DNA of 64,000 nt from Pseudomonas sp. ATCC 13867. GTDB lineage: Bacteria; Pseudomonadota; Gammaproteobacteria; Pseudomonadales; Pseudomonadaceae. The stretch covers positions 2,797,001-2,861,000 of the forward strand of contig NC_020829.1 of assembly GCF_000349845.1 (NCBI RefSeq), written 5' to 3'. Every line of letters begins with the position of its first letter. The stretch's first letter is position 1. Of this stretch, positions 23,278 through 32,431 are shown piece after piece. Under the pieces are notes generated by a model, which did no database searches, was not told the DNA's origin, and worked only from the letters and a program-made list of their open reading frames with translations. The position numbers were made by a program, and so were the translations under genes.

Positions 23278-23348
23278 ACAACCGGTCACATCCGCGAGCG
23301 TTATCCCCTGCCCAGGGGCTTGTGAGCACACCTCGGCAGCCACTATCA

Positions 23349-23372
23349 TGAGAAGTATTCTCAAATGATAAT
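23349..23372 (+). promoter_or_regulatory. Fur box in front of the iron-uptake operon
   Basis: TGAGAA-GTA-TTCTCA (23349-23363) followed by GATAAT (23367-23372). The overlapping GAGAAT/GATAAT hexamers match the Fur consensus, and the box ends 9 bases before the sigma-factor start codon, in the right place for iron repression. Confidence 0.75.
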
Positions 23373-23381
23373 AGTTCTGCC

Positions 23382-23888
23382 ATGCCTTCAGTCGACGCTC
23401 CGCTCCACGCCGCCGTCAGTGAGCTCTATCAGCACCATCACGGTTGGCTGCAAGGCTGGCTGCGTCGGCGCCTGGGCTGCCATGAACAGGCCGCCGACCT
23501 GGCCCAGGACACCTTCACCCGCCTGCTCGGCTCACGCCGGGTGCTGGAGGCCCGCGAGCCGCGCGCGTACCTCACCACGGTGGCCAAGGGGCTGATGATC
23601 AACTGGTTCCAGCGCCAGTCGCTGGAACGCGCCTACCTCGAAGCGCTCGCCAATCTGCCCGAAGAGCTGGCGCCCTCGCCGGAGCAGCGTTACCTCGTGC
23701 TGGAAACCCTGCACGAGGTGGATGCCCTCCTCGCCCGCCTGCCCGATCCCGTGCGCCAGGCCTTCCTGCTGGCGCAGATCGAGGAGCTGAAGTACGAGGC
23801 CATCGCCGAGCGCCTGGGCGTGTCCCTGGGGTCGGTGAAGCGCTATATGCAGCAGGCCTTCCGCCACTGCCTGGAGCTGATGGAGTGA
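23382..23888 (+). CDS. FecI-type ECF sigma factor
   Basis: 168 residues with sigma region 2 (CHEQAADLAQDTFTRLLGSR) and region 4 helix-turn-helix (LKYEAIAERLGVSLGSVKRY). In the FecI system this sigma factor directs transcription of the receptor gene when the outer-membrane receptor senses ferric siderophore. A Fur box sits immediately upstream; the ribosome site is weak (no clear purine run). It overlaps the next gene by 4 bases (GTGA). Confidence 0.95.
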   Translation: MPSVDAPLHAAVSELYQHHHGWLQGWLRRRLGCHEQAADLAQDTFTRLLGSRRVLEAREPRAYLTTVAKGLMINWFQRQSLERAYLEALANLPEELAPSPEQRYLVLETLHEVDALLARLPDPVRQAFLLAQIEELKYEAIAERLGVSLGSVKRYMQQAFRHCLELME

Positions 23889-24823
23889 GTGCCGCCGAGC
23901 CCATCGCCGCGCGCATCCTCGACGAGGCGGCGGACTGGCTGGTACGCCTGCAGCAGGATGCCAGCGAGGAAACCCGCCGCGCCTGCGTCGATTGGCAGCG
24001 TCAGAGCCCGCAGCACGCCCGGGCCTGGGACCGTGCCGAACGTCTGCTGGGCCACCTGGGCAGCCTGCCTCCGGCACTGGCGATGCCGGCCCTGGGCCGC
24101 GAACGCACCCTGGATCGCCGCCGCGCCCTCAAGCAACTGGCCGTGCTGTTGGCCGTCGCCCCGGTCGGCCTGGCCGCCTGGCGCACACAACCCTGGCAGG
24201 ACTGGAGCGCCGACCAGCACACCGGAATCGGCGAGCAGCGCAAGTTGCCGCTACCCGATGGCAGCCTGCTGACGCTCAACACCGACAGCGCCGTGGACAT
24301 CGCCTTCACCCCGGCGCAGCGCCTGGTGCGCCTGCTGCGCGGGGAGATATTCCTCGATGCGCGCGCGGACAGCCGGCCCTTCCTGGTCACAACCCGCGAG
24401 GGCCGGATGAATACCCGCGAGGCGCGCTTCAACGTGCGTCAGGGCGAGGTCTCGACCAGCGTTTCCGTGCTCCTTGGGCGTGTCGAAGTGGCACCGCTAC
24501 AGGGGGCCAGCCAATGGCTGGGCGCCGGGGATTCGGTACTGCTGTCGGCAAGAAGTATCGGCGCGCTCCCGCCCTCACCGAGTCCGGACGCCTGGACCCA
24601 CGGCATGCTGATGGCCGACCGCATGCCCCTGCAGACGCTGCTGGGCGAGCTGAGCCGTTATCGCCGCGGGGTGCTGCGCTGCGACCCGGCGCTGGCGCAA
24701 CTGGCGGTATCCGGTGCCTTCCCGTTGCTGGACAGCAACCTCGCGCTGTCGATGCTGCAGTCCACCTACCCCCTGCGGATCCATCGGGTAACGGACTTCT
24801 GGATCACCCTGGTAGCGGCCTGA
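23885..24823 (+). CDS. FecR-type anti-sigma / sigma-regulator
   Basis: 312 residues starting with GTG inside the fecI stop region. The cytoplasmic N-terminal domain (DUF4880-like, RACVDWQRQSPQHARAWDR) is followed by a single membrane helix (about residues 79-98). The FecR domain (LPLPDGSLLTLNTDSAVDI, VRLLRGEIFLDA) and the C-terminal STN-interacting region are periplasmic. It transmits the signal from the receptor's N-terminal STN domain to the sigma factor. Confidence 0.94.
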   Translation: MSAAEPIAARILDEAADWLVRLQQDASEETRRACVDWQRQSPQHARAWDRAERLLGHLGSLPPALAMPALGRERTLDRRRALKQLAVLLAVAPVGLAAWRTQPWQDWSADQHTGIGEQRKLPLPDGSLLTLNTDSAVDIAFTPAQRLVRLLRGEIFLDARADSRPFLVTTREGRMNTREARFNVRQGEVSTSVSVLLGRVEVAPLQGASQWLGAGDSVLLSARSIGALPPSPSPDAWTHGMLMADRMPLQTLLGELSRYRRGVLRCDPALAQLAVSGAFPLLDSNLALSMLQSTYPLRIHRVTDFWITLVAA

Positions 24824-24862
24824 AGGCCGTCGCCGGGCATTGATGCAAAATAATTTCATAAA

Positions 24863-24885
24863 GAAGTGAGACTTTTTCTCACTTC
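24863..24885 (+). promoter_or_regulatory. Hairpin between fecR and the receptor gene
   Basis: GAAGTGAGA (24863-24871) pairs perfectly with TCTCACTTC (24877-24885) around a CTTTT loop. It lies 39 bases after fecR and 63 before the receptor start. It may end the fecIR transcript or be part of the FecI-dependent promoter leader. Confidence 0.5.
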
Positions 24886-24947
24886 GGCTGGCAACAGGGG
24901 AACATCTCCCGATACGAAGCCCGCAGAGGCCCGAAGGTACCCCGTCC

Positions 24948-27356
24948 ATGTCCAGCAGCAGACACGCCCACCCCTCTTCGCTTTCCCTGGCGGTACGCGC
25001 CGCCCTCTTCTCCCTGGCGGTTGCCGTGGCGACGCCAGTGATGGCCGCGCCGGCGGCCAGCGAAGTGCGCAGCTACAGCATTGCTCCCGGCCCGCTGGGC
25101 CGCGCCCTGGCGTCGTTCGCCGCCGAGACCGGCGTGCACCTGTCTTTCGACCCGGCGCTGACCGATGGTCTGCAGAGTCCTGGCCTGAGTGGCGACTACT
25201 CGACCCGCAGCGCTCTGGAACGCCTGCTGCAAGGCAGCGGCCTGGAGCTGGAACAACGCGGCGACGGCACCTTCACCCTGATCCGCTCGCCCAGCCCCGA
25301 CGCATTGCAGATGCAGCCCTCGCTGATCACCGGCCAGGCTGTGGGCCCTGAAGACCTGCCCGCCGAGTACGCCGGTGGCCAGGTGGCGCGCGGCGGACGC
25401 CTCGGCTTGCTGGGCAATACCGACCTGATGGATGCGCCCTTCAGCATCACCAGCTACACCGAGAAGACCATCCAGGACCAGCAGGCGCGCAGCGTCGCCG
25501 ATGTTCTGCGCAACGAGCCCTCGGCGCAGATCGGCAGTGCGCGCACCAACCTCAACGAAGACTTCTCCCTGCGCGGCTTCCCGGTGGTCAGCGCCGACGT
25601 CGCGCTCAACGGCATGTACGGCCTGGCGCCATTCTTCCGCGTGCCGGTGGAAATGGCCGAGCGCGTGGAGGTGGTCAAGGGCCCGAGCACCATGCTCAAC
25701 GGCATGCCACCCAGCGGCAACGTCGGCGGCGCGGTGAACCTGGTGACCAAGCGCGCCGGCGACGAGCCGCTGACCCGCGTGACCATGGACTACCTGTCGG
25801 ATTCGGTGTTCGGCACCCATGTCGACGTCGGCCGGCGCTTCGGCGAAGGCAAGGAATTCGGCGTGCGATTCAATGGCGTATACCGCAATGGCGATACCGC
25901 TCTGGACAAGCAGGAACTGGAAGACGGCCTGGGCTCCCTCGGCCTGGACTACGCCGGCGAGCGCCTGCGCCTTTCCGCCGACTACATCTGGCAGCGCGAA
26001 GACATCACCAACGTGGTCCGCCAGTTCTCCGTCGGCCCCGGCGTGACGAAGATTCCCCACGCCCCGGACAACGACCTGAACTACCCCGGCTACGGCGATT
26101 CCGAAATGATCGACCGGACCCTGGTGGTGCGCGGCGAATACGACCTAACCGACTGGCTGACCGGCTACGCCGGCTATGGCGACCGTCGCAGCGAGATGGA
26201 TGCGCTGGCGGGTAACCCGGTGCTGATGGGCAATGACGGTGACTTCGTTTCCAGCCCGGCCTGGCAGGTCTACGACGTTGGCTCGCACTCTGCCGAGGCG
26301 GGCTTGCGCAGCACCTTCAACACCGGCCCGGTGGAGCACCGGCTGAACTTCGGCGCGACCCGCGTGGTGCAGAACTCGGACATCTTCTTCCTCTACACCG
26401 CCTTCCCGTCGCGTGCGTCGAACATCTACAACCCGGTCTACGCAGGCACGCCGAGCACCGACGGCTACCCGAAGAACGTGCAGAAGTACACGGCCCAGAC
26501 CCTCACCAGCTATGCGCTGGCCGACACCCTGTCGATCCTCGACGGCCGCGTCGAGCTGACCCTCGGCGCGCGCAAGCAGCGCGTGGAGTCGCAGAACTTC
26601 GAGATGAACGTCGGCACCCCGGTGGGCGATGGCTACGACGAGGAAAAGACCACTCCGATGGGTGGCATCGTGGTCAAGCCGTGGGAGAACATTTCGCTCT
26701 ACGCCAACTACATCGAGGGCCTGAGCCCGGGCGAAACCGCGCCCATCGGCACTTCCAACGCCGGTGAGATGCTCACGCCCTATGTCTCCAAGCAGAAAGA
26801 AGTCGGCATCAAGGGCGAGTGGGACGGCTTCGGCGCGACCCTGGCCGCGTTCGAGATCAAGCGCCCGAGCAGCGTCAATGACAACGGCCGCTTCACCCGT
26901 GGCGGCGAGCAGCGCAACCGTGGCCTCGAACTGAGCCTGTTCGGCGAGGTCACCGAGGGTGTGCGCCTGCTCGGCGGTGCGTCCTACACCCAGGCGAAAC
27001 TGACCAAGACCCAGGACGGCCAATACGACGGCAACGACGGCATCGGCGTGCCGCGCAAGCAGCTGAACCTCGGCGGCGAGTACGACATCACCCAGGTGCC
27101 GGGCCTGACCGTCACCGCCCGCACGATCTACACCGACGAGCAATACGTGGACCAGGCGAACAGCCTGAGCATCCCGGACTGGTGGCGCCTGGACCTGGGC
27201 GCGCGCTACCGCTTCGACACCCTCGGCAAGCCGGTGGTACTGCGCGCCAACCTGGATAACGTGTTCGACAAGGACTACTGGGGCACCTCCACCGCCGGGT
27301 ACCTGTACCTGGGCGAGGGGCGCACCCTGCAGTTGTCCGCGAGCGTGGACTTCTAA
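24948..27356 (+). CDS. TonB-dependent ferric-siderophore receptor with signalling (STN) domain
   Basis: 802 residues. A long signal peptide (to about residue 35) and the STN/secretin domain (SYSIAPGPLGRALASFAAET) come first. The plug follows (VADVLRNEPSAQIGSARTNL, RVEVVKGPSTMLNGMPPSGN, GGAVNLVTKRA), then a 22-strand barrel with terminal LSASVDF. The STN domain plus adjacent fecIR means ligand binding at the surface induces its own expression. The barrel resembles hydroxamate-type receptors (FhuE/FoxA-like), but ligand identity cannot be read. First structural gene of a run continuing through 31534. Confidence 0.95.
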   Translation: MSSSRHAHPSSLSLAVRAALFSLAVAVATPVMAAPAASEVRSYSIAPGPLGRALASFAAETGVHLSFDPALTDGLQSPGLSGDYSTRSALERLLQGSGLELEQRGDGTFTLIRSPSPDALQMQPSLITGQAVGPEDLPAEYAGGQVARGGRLGLLGNTDLMDAPFSITSYTEKTIQDQQARSVADVLRNEPSAQIGSARTNLNEDFSLRGFPVVSADVALNGMYGLAPFFRVPVEMAERVEVVKGPSTMLNGMPPSGNVGGAVNLVTKRAGDEPLTRVTMDYLSDSVFGTHVDVGRRFGEGKEFGVRFNGVYRNGDTALDKQELEDGLGSLGLDYAGERLRLSADYIWQREDITNVVRQFSVGPGVTKIPHAPDNDLNYPGYGDSEMIDRTLVVRGEYDLTDWLTGYAGYGDRRSEMDALAGNPVLMGNDGDFVSSPAWQVYDVGSHSAEAGLRSTFNTGPVEHRLNFGATRVVQNSDIFFLYTAFPSRASNIYNPVYAGTPSTDGYPKNVQKYTAQTLTSYALADTLSILDGRVELTLGARKQRVESQNFEMNVGTPVGDGYDEEKTTPMGGIVVKPWENISLYANYIEGLSPGETAPIGTSNAGEMLTPYVSKQKEVGIKGEWDGFGATLAAFEIKRPSSVNDNGRFTRGGEQRNRGLELSLFGEVTEGVRLLGGASYTQAKLTKTQDGQYDGNDGIGVPRKQLNLGGEYDITQVPGLTVTARTIYTDEQYVDQANSLSIPDWWRLDLGARYRFDTLGKPVVLRANLDNVFDKDYWGTSTAGYLYLGEGRTLQLSASVDF

Positions 27357-27374
27357 CGAAGAAAGAGCCTGACG

Positions 27375-28526
27375 ATGACCGCCAAAGCCCTCCGCACCTG
27401 GTACCTGGTGCACAAGTGGACCAGCCTGATCTCCACGGTATTCCTGCTGATGCTCTGCCTCACAGGCCTGCCGCTGATCTTCCACGAAGAGATCGAGCAC
27501 TACTTCGAGCCGCACCCGGAGCTCAAGCCGCTCACCGAACAGTCGCCGAAGATCGACTACGACGACGTGGTGGCCCGCGCGCTGGCGGCCCGGCCCGGCG
27601 AGGTGGTGCGCTTCGTGTTCTGGGAGCAGGACGATCCGCTGGGCGCGGTCCTCACCGCCCCGACCCTGGTGCCGCCGCCGGAGAATGGCCACATCCAGCC
27701 GTTCGACGCGCGCACCGGGGAGTTCTTCGATCCGCTGCCGCCACCGGGTGGCTTCATGTACATCATGCTCAAGCTGCACACCGACCTGTTCATGGGCCTG
27801 CCCGGCTACCTGTTCCTCGGCTTCATGGGGCTGCTGCTGGTGGCCTCCCTGGTGTCCGGCGTGGTGGTCTACACGCCGTTCATGCGCAAGCTGGACTTCG
27901 CCACCGTGCGCTCGCAGCGCAGCTCGCGGCTGAAGTGGCTGGACCTGCACAACGTGCTGGGCATCGTCACCCTCGCCTGGGTGCTGGTCGTGGGCGTCAC
28001 CGGGGTCATCAACACCCTGGCGCTGCCGATCCTCATGCTCTGGCAAGGCGGCCAACTGGCGGAAATGACCGCGCCCTACAAGGACTTGCCGCCGCTGGAA
28101 CAGCACGGCTCGTTGCACAAGGCCATCGAGACTGCGCGTCAGGCTGCACCGGACATGAAGCCCAGCTTCGTCGGCTTCCCCGGTACGCAGTTCAGCAGCC
28201 AGCACCACTATGCAGTGTTCATGCGCGGCAACACGCCACTGACCGAACGCCTGCTCAAGCCCGCGCTGGTGGACGCCGAAACCGGCGAGCTGACCGACAT
28301 GCGCGAAATGCCGCTGTACGTGAAGACCCTGTTGCTGTCCCAGCCGCTGCACTTCGGCGATTACGGCGGCATGCCGCTGAAGATCGTCTGGGCACTGCTG
28401 GACATCGTCAGCATCGTCATCCTCGCCAGCGGCCTGTACCTGTGGCTCGGCCGGCGCCGCACGCCCATCGAGAAGCGCCTCGCCGAACTGGATTCCGGCG
28501 GCCTGGCGACGGAGGTCAAGGCATGA
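27375..28526 (+). CDS. PepSY-associated membrane protein (iron-uptake associated)
   Basis: 383 residues with four membrane helices: near the N-terminus (LISTVFLLMLCLTGLPLIF), two in the middle and one at the C-terminus, with PepSY-type periplasmic stretches between. Members of this family beside siderophore receptors (PiuB/FpvG-like) act as inner-membrane ferric-siderophore reductases; paired histidines in the helices (HKWTS, KLHTD, LHNVLG) fit haem binding. It starts 18 bp after the receptor and overlaps the next small gene by 4 bases (ATGA). Confidence 0.9.
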   Translation: MTAKALRTWYLVHKWTSLISTVFLLMLCLTGLPLIFHEEIEHYFEPHPELKPLTEQSPKIDYDDVVARALAARPGEVVRFVFWEQDDPLGAVLTAPTLVPPPENGHIQPFDARTGEFFDPLPPPGGFMYIMLKLHTDLFMGLPGYLFLGFMGLLLVASLVSGVVVYTPFMRKLDFATVRSQRSSRLKWLDLHNVLGIVTLAWVLVVGVTGVINTLALPILMLWQGGQLAEMTAPYKDLPPLEQHGSLHKAIETARQAAPDMKPSFVGFPGTQFSSQHHYAVFMRGNTPLTERLLKPALVDAETGELTDMREMPLYVKTLLLSQPLHFGDYGGMPLKIVWALLDIVSIVILASGLYLWLGRRRTPIEKRLAELDSGGLATEVKA

Positions 28527-28714
28527 GGCGCGGACTCTGGATGATCTTCCGCTGGCCCGTCGCACTGGCCGTGCTTAGCACCTTCGGGCTGCTCTCGGCG
28601 CTGCTCGGCGATGGGGTTTTCGACGTGCTGTCGTGGGTTTCCCTTGGCGTTCCGCTGCTGCTGATCGTCCTTGTAGGGATGAGAATGCCCCGTCGTCCCA
28701 AGGAGCCACGCTGA
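28523..28714 (+). CDS. Small two-helix membrane protein in the siderophore operon
   Basis: 63 residues (MRRGLWMIFRWPVALAVLST...). The start overlaps the PepSY gene stop (ATGA) and the stop is 1 base before the MFS start, so it is translationally coupled on both sides. Two hydrophobic segments (about 9-27 and 36-52) are separated by a short acidic turn, with a basic C-terminus (MPRRPKEPR). The family is not recognised. Similar short membrane ORFs follow PepSY proteins in other Pseudomonas iron operons, which would fit a small subunit of the reductase. Confidence 0.8.
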   Translation: MRRGLWMIFRWPVALAVLSTFGLLSALLGDGVFDVLSWVSLGVPLLLIVLVGMRMPRRPKEPR

Positions 28715-28715
28715 A

Positions 28716-29912
28716 ATGACCGCCATGCCGCCCCAGGCGTCCACCCTCAACCTGCGCCCGCTGATGTTCGAGACCTTCGTCTGCACGGTGGCGGTGATGT
28801 CCTTCGTCGCACTGATCGGCCCGGTGGCGCGCACCCTGGGCCTGGCGCCCTGGCAGGCGGGGATGACGGTGACCGTCGGCGGCATCGCCTGGATGCTCAT
28901 GGCGCGGGTCTGGGGCATCGCCAGTGACCGCCTCGGCCGTCGCCGCGTGCTGCTCAGCGGCCTGGCCGGTTTTGCGGTGACCTACGCGCTGCTCTGCGCC
29001 TTCATGGCGTTGGCACTGAATATCTCGATGTCAGCGCTGCCGGCCTTCATCGGCATCGTCGCGCTGCGCGGGTTGGCGGGCGGTTTCTATGCCGCCGTGC
29101 CGGCCTGCTCCGCGGCACTGGTAGCGGACCATGTAAGCGCGGACAAGCGCGCCTCGGCCATGGCCGGACTGGGTGCCGCCAGCGCCGTGGGCATGGTAGT
29201 CGGCCCGAGCTTCGCCGGTCTGCTGGCCATGCTCGGCCTCGCGCTGCCGCTGCTGCTCACCTGCCTGCTGCCGCTGCTGGCGTTCGCTGTTCTGTGGCGC
29301 TGGCTGCCCGATAGCCAACGCGTCAGCGAACGCAAGGGTCCGGCGCTGGCGATCGGCGACAGGCGCCTGCGCCGCTCGCTGACTCTGGGCTTCATCGCCA
29401 TGGTCTGCGTGACCGTGGCGCAGATGACCGTCGGCTTCTTCGCCCTCGATCGCCTGCAACTGCCCCCGGCCGATGCCGCCCGTGTCGCCGGCATCGCACT
29501 GACCTCGGTGGGCGTGGCGCTGATCTGCGCGCAGATGCTGGTGCGCAAGCTGAACTGGGCGCCGCTCAGGTTGATCGGTGTGGGCGGCCTCGTCTCCGCA
29601 TTGGGCTTCGGCTCGGTGTGCTTCGCTGTGGCACCCTGGATGCTCTATGCCTCCTGCTTCGTCGCTGCCGCCGGCATGGGCTGGGTCTTCCCCGCCGTCT
29701 CGGCACTCAACGCCAACGCCGTGGAAGCCGACGAACAGGGCGCCGCCGCCGGCAGCCTGGTGGCCGTGCACGGCCTGGGCATGATCAGCGGCCCGCTGTT
29801 GGGCACCCTGCTGCACCAGGTCGACAGCCGCGCGCCCTACGTGCTGGTCGCCGCGCTGCTGCTGTTCGGCGTCGCCTGGACCGTGCTGCCGCGCAAGGGC
29901 GCCACTGCATGA
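28716..29912 (+). CDS. MFS transporter of the siderophore operon
   Basis: 398 residues, about 12 membrane helices, with the MFS motif between helices 2 and 3 (GIASDRLGRRRVLLSG). It overlaps the next gene by 4 bases (ATGA). In such operons MFS proteins either import the siderophore across the inner membrane after the TonB step or expel the emptied siderophore; the sequence does not say which. No siderophore biosynthesis gene is nearby, so import of a foreign siderophore is likely. Confidence 0.92.
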   Translation: MTAMPPQASTLNLRPLMFETFVCTVAVMSFVALIGPVARTLGLAPWQAGMTVTVGGIAWMLMARVWGIASDRLGRRRVLLSGLAGFAVTYALLCAFMALALNISMSALPAFIGIVALRGLAGGFYAAVPACSAALVADHVSADKRASAMAGLGAASAVGMVVGPSFAGLLAMLGLALPLLLTCLLPLLAFAVLWRWLPDSQRVSERKGPALAIGDRRLRRSLTLGFIAMVCVTVAQMTVGFFALDRLQLPPADAARVAGIALTSVGVALICAQMLVRKLNWAPLRLIGVGGLVSALGFGSVCFAVAPWMLYASCFVAAAGMGWVFPAVSALNANAVEADEQGAAAGSLVAVHGLGMISGPLLGTLLHQVDSRAPYVLVAALLLFGVAWTVLPRKGATA

Positions 29913-31534
29913 CCCGCGCCGACGTCCTGCTGCTGGCCCTTCTCGCTGTCGCGTTGCTGGGTTGGTGGCTGCGTCGTCGGTCACTGGCCCTTATCGCCGC
30001 CTCGCTCGCGCTGGTCGCTGCGCTCTACGACGTCTGGGACGACCGCTGGCAGGCGGGCGCCGGCGCAGTGGTCGCCCTCCTGCTGGTTCTGGCCCTGCTG
30101 CTGCGGCGCAAGCGTCCGGCGCGGCTCCCACTCTGGTCCGGGCTGTTCTTCAGCCTGCTCACGGGGCTGGCGGTCGCCGCGCTGTACTTCTTCCCGGTCT
30201 CGCCACTGCCCATGCCGGGTGGCCCCTATCAAGTGGGCGTACGCGACTTCGAACTGGTCGATGCCAGCCGCTCCGGTCTCCTCGGCACACCGGTCGGCAA
30301 GGCTCGGCGTCTATTGGTGCGCGTCTGGTATCCGGCCAGGCCGGCGACAGGCGCGCAGCCGCGCACCTACTTCAGCAATGCCGAAAGCCGCAGCACCGCC
30401 CGCGGCTTCGGCGAGCTGTTCCACTTTCCGCCACTGCTCACGCACTTGCGCCACCTGCGCACCCACTCCTACGAGAACGCGCCGCTGCGTTCCGACCTTG
30501 GACGCCTGCCGGTGGTGTTCTACAGCCACGGCTACGGCTCGTTCGCCGGCATGAACGGACGGATCATGGAGGAGCTGGCCAGCAACGGTTACGCGGTCTA
30601 CTCCGTGCAACACAGCGGCGACGCCTCTCCCACGCTGTTCCCCAACGGCGAAGTGGCGCCGACCGACCCGGCGCTCTACGAGCACCTGCGCTACGCCTTC
30701 GAGCACGGCTTCTCGCCGCTCCTGCTGCAAGGCTATGGCGAGGACGACCTGGCCCGCCGCCTGGATGGACAACTGCGTTTCGCCACCGAACTCAAACCGC
30801 CAGCGGACCGCGCCATCCACCTCAGCGCGCCGATCTGGCTGGCCGACCGGCTGTTCGTCCACGACCGCCTGCAGGCTGGCGACGTGCCGCCGAATGTGAC
30901 CGACCTGGTGGCCGCCAGCGACTTCGCCCATACCGGAGAGATGGGCATGTCCTTTGGCGGTTCGACTTCCGGCGCGGTCTGCATGATCGACAAACGCTGC
31001 GCGGCGGCGGTCAACCTCGACGGCGGCGACTTCGACTTCACGCCCTTCGACCAGGACCTGCCGGTGCCGCTGCTGATGCTGCACTCGGACCTGTCGCTGT
31101 TCTACCGCATGCTCGGCGTCACGCCGCCGTCCCAGCCGCGCAGCTTCAACGACTTCTCCTACGAAAGCCTGGAACATGCCGGGCAGAACCCGCGCATCCA
31201 CCGTCTGGTGCTGCGCGATGCGCTGCATGCAGGTCTCACCGACAATGCGCTGTACATGCGCCGCCCGCTGCGCGACAAGCTCATCGACAGCGCACCCACC
31301 GAGGTTCTGATCGAGGCCCCGGCGACGCTGGTACTGGGCTTCTTCGACCACTACCTGCGCGGCCGCGACAATGGTTTCCCGCAGGTGCAGGTAGCGCGCT
31401 GGTCCGATTGGCTGACGCCCTACAGCAATCGCGCGGTGAGCCAGTGGTGGAACACTCTGCCAGAGATTGAACGTACCCAGTGGGAGGAACGCATCCACGC
31501 CATGCGTGCCCAGCGGCTGGCGCTGGTCCGATAG
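29909..31534 (+). CDS. Membrane-anchored PAF-acetylhydrolase-like alpha/beta hydrolase
   Basis: 541 residues; start coupled to the MFS stop (ATGA). The first ~110 residues form about four short hydrophobic helices. The rest is an alpha/beta-hydrolase of the platelet-activating-factor acetylhydrolase type II family: oxyanion region VVFYSHGYGSFAG, nucleophile S348 in GMSFGGSTSG, and likely acid D394 and base H440 (DALHAGLTD). As the last gene of a fecIR-receptor-PepSY-MFS operon, it may hydrolyse an ester or amide bond of the imported siderophore to release iron. That role is inference; the catalytic residues are seen. Confidence 0.87.
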   Translation: MTRADVLLLALLAVALLGWWLRRRSLALIAASLALVAALYDVWDDRWQAGAGAVVALLLVLALLLRRKRPARLPLWSGLFFSLLTGLAVAALYFFPVSPLPMPGGPYQVGVRDFELVDASRSGLLGTPVGKARRLLVRVWYPARPATGAQPRTYFSNAESRSTARGFGELFHFPPLLTHLRHLRTHSYENAPLRSDLGRLPVVFYSHGYGSFAGMNGRIMEELASNGYAVYSVQHSGDASPTLFPNGEVAPTDPALYEHLRYAFEHGFSPLLLQGYGEDDLARRLDGQLRFATELKPPADRAIHLSAPIWLADRLFVHDRLQAGDVPPNVTDLVAASDFAHTGEMGMSFGGSTSGAVCMIDKRCAAAVNLDGGDFDFTPFDQDLPVPLLMLHSDLSLFYRMLGVTPPSQPRSFNDFSYESLEHAGQNPRIHRLVLRDALHAGLTDNALYMRRPLRDKLIDSAPTEVLIEAPATLVLGFFDHYLRGRDNGFPQVQVARWSDWLTPYSNRAVSQWWNTLPEIERTQWEERIHAMRAQRLALVR

Positions 31535-31657
31535 CGGCTGAAACCCTCAGGAGCGGGCCATGCCCGCGATCGCTGACAAAGCACGCACCCTTGGCATGAA
31601 GCGATTCCCAGCCGAGGACAACGCAACAGGAGCGGAGTGGCCGGTTTCCAGACTCAC

Positions 31658-32431
31658 TCACGCGTGCCAGCAACGGTACCAGCCGTCCTGCTGCGTGGCC
31701 TTCAGCGGCGCCTGGTACAGCGCCGACAGATTCTCGCTGGTGAGAATCTCGGCCTTGGCGCCGTCGGCCACCACCTTGCCGTCGGCGATCAGCACGACGC
31801 GCTCGATCTCCGGGATGATTTCGTCAATGTGATGGGTGGTGATGATCATTGCGTGCTCTTCGCCGCAGAAGCGTCGCAACAGCTTGAGCATCTGCAGGCT
31901 GGCACCCATGTCCAGGCCGTTGGCCGGTTCGTCGAGAATCAGCGCCCGCGGTTCGTGCACCAGGGCGCGAGCCAGCAGCAGGCGGCGTTTCTGGCCGGTG
32001 GAGAGGCGCTGGAACATGCGTTCCTCGAAACCGGACATTTCCACCGCTCCGAGCAGGCTCCTGGCCTTTTCGACCTGTTCCGCCGTTGGCTGCAGGTGGC
32101 CGTGGCTGCCGATGGCGCCGAAGAAGCCGGAGATCACCACGTCCAGCGCCTGGGTGAACGGCGTGTAGTCTTCCTGCAGGTCCTGGGAGATGAAGCCGAT
32201 GCGGCTGCGCAGGTCCCAGAGATTGACGTTCTGCTTGCCGAACAGGGTCAGCGAACTTCCCTCGTGTTCAACCGGGTAGAGCTCGCGGCTGATCAGCTTG
32301 AGCAGCGTACTCTTGCCGGCGCCATTGGGGCCGAGAATGGCGACTTTCTCGCCTTCGCCAATGTGCAGGGAAAACCCATCCAGCACGCGGGTCTGCTGCT
32401 GGTAAGCGGTAACGTTGTTGAACTCGATCAT
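31658..32431 (-). CDS. ABC transporter ATP-binding protein (ModF/COG1119-like)
   Basis: 257 residues from ATG 32431; the longer frame to 32557 reads through low-quality sequence. Walker A GPNGAGKST, a signature of unusual form (LSTGQKRRLLLARALVHEP), Walker B ALILDEPANGLDMG and HHIDEI at the switch. No permease or binding protein is adjacent, and the STGQ signature plus the solitary setting fit the ModF-like soluble ATPases of unclear role. Transcribed alone, convergent with the siderophore operon. Confidence 0.88.
   Translation of the reverse strand: MIEFNNVTAYQQQTRVLDGFSLHIGEGEKVAILGPNGAGKSTLLKLISRELYPVEHEGSSLTLFGKQNVNLWDLRSRIGFISQDLQEDYTPFTQALDVVISGFFGAIGSHGHLQPTAEQVEKARSLLGAVEMSGFEERMFQRLSTGQKRRLLLARALVHEPRALILDEPANGLDMGASLQMLKLLRRFCGEEHAMIITTHHIDEIIPEIERVVLIADGKVVADGAKAEILTSENLSALYQAPLKATQQDGWYRCWHA

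Noticed and set aside
26145..28565. 806-codon minus-strand frame across the receptor and PepSY genes
   Set aside because: Antisense shadow of two well-supported plus-strand genes.
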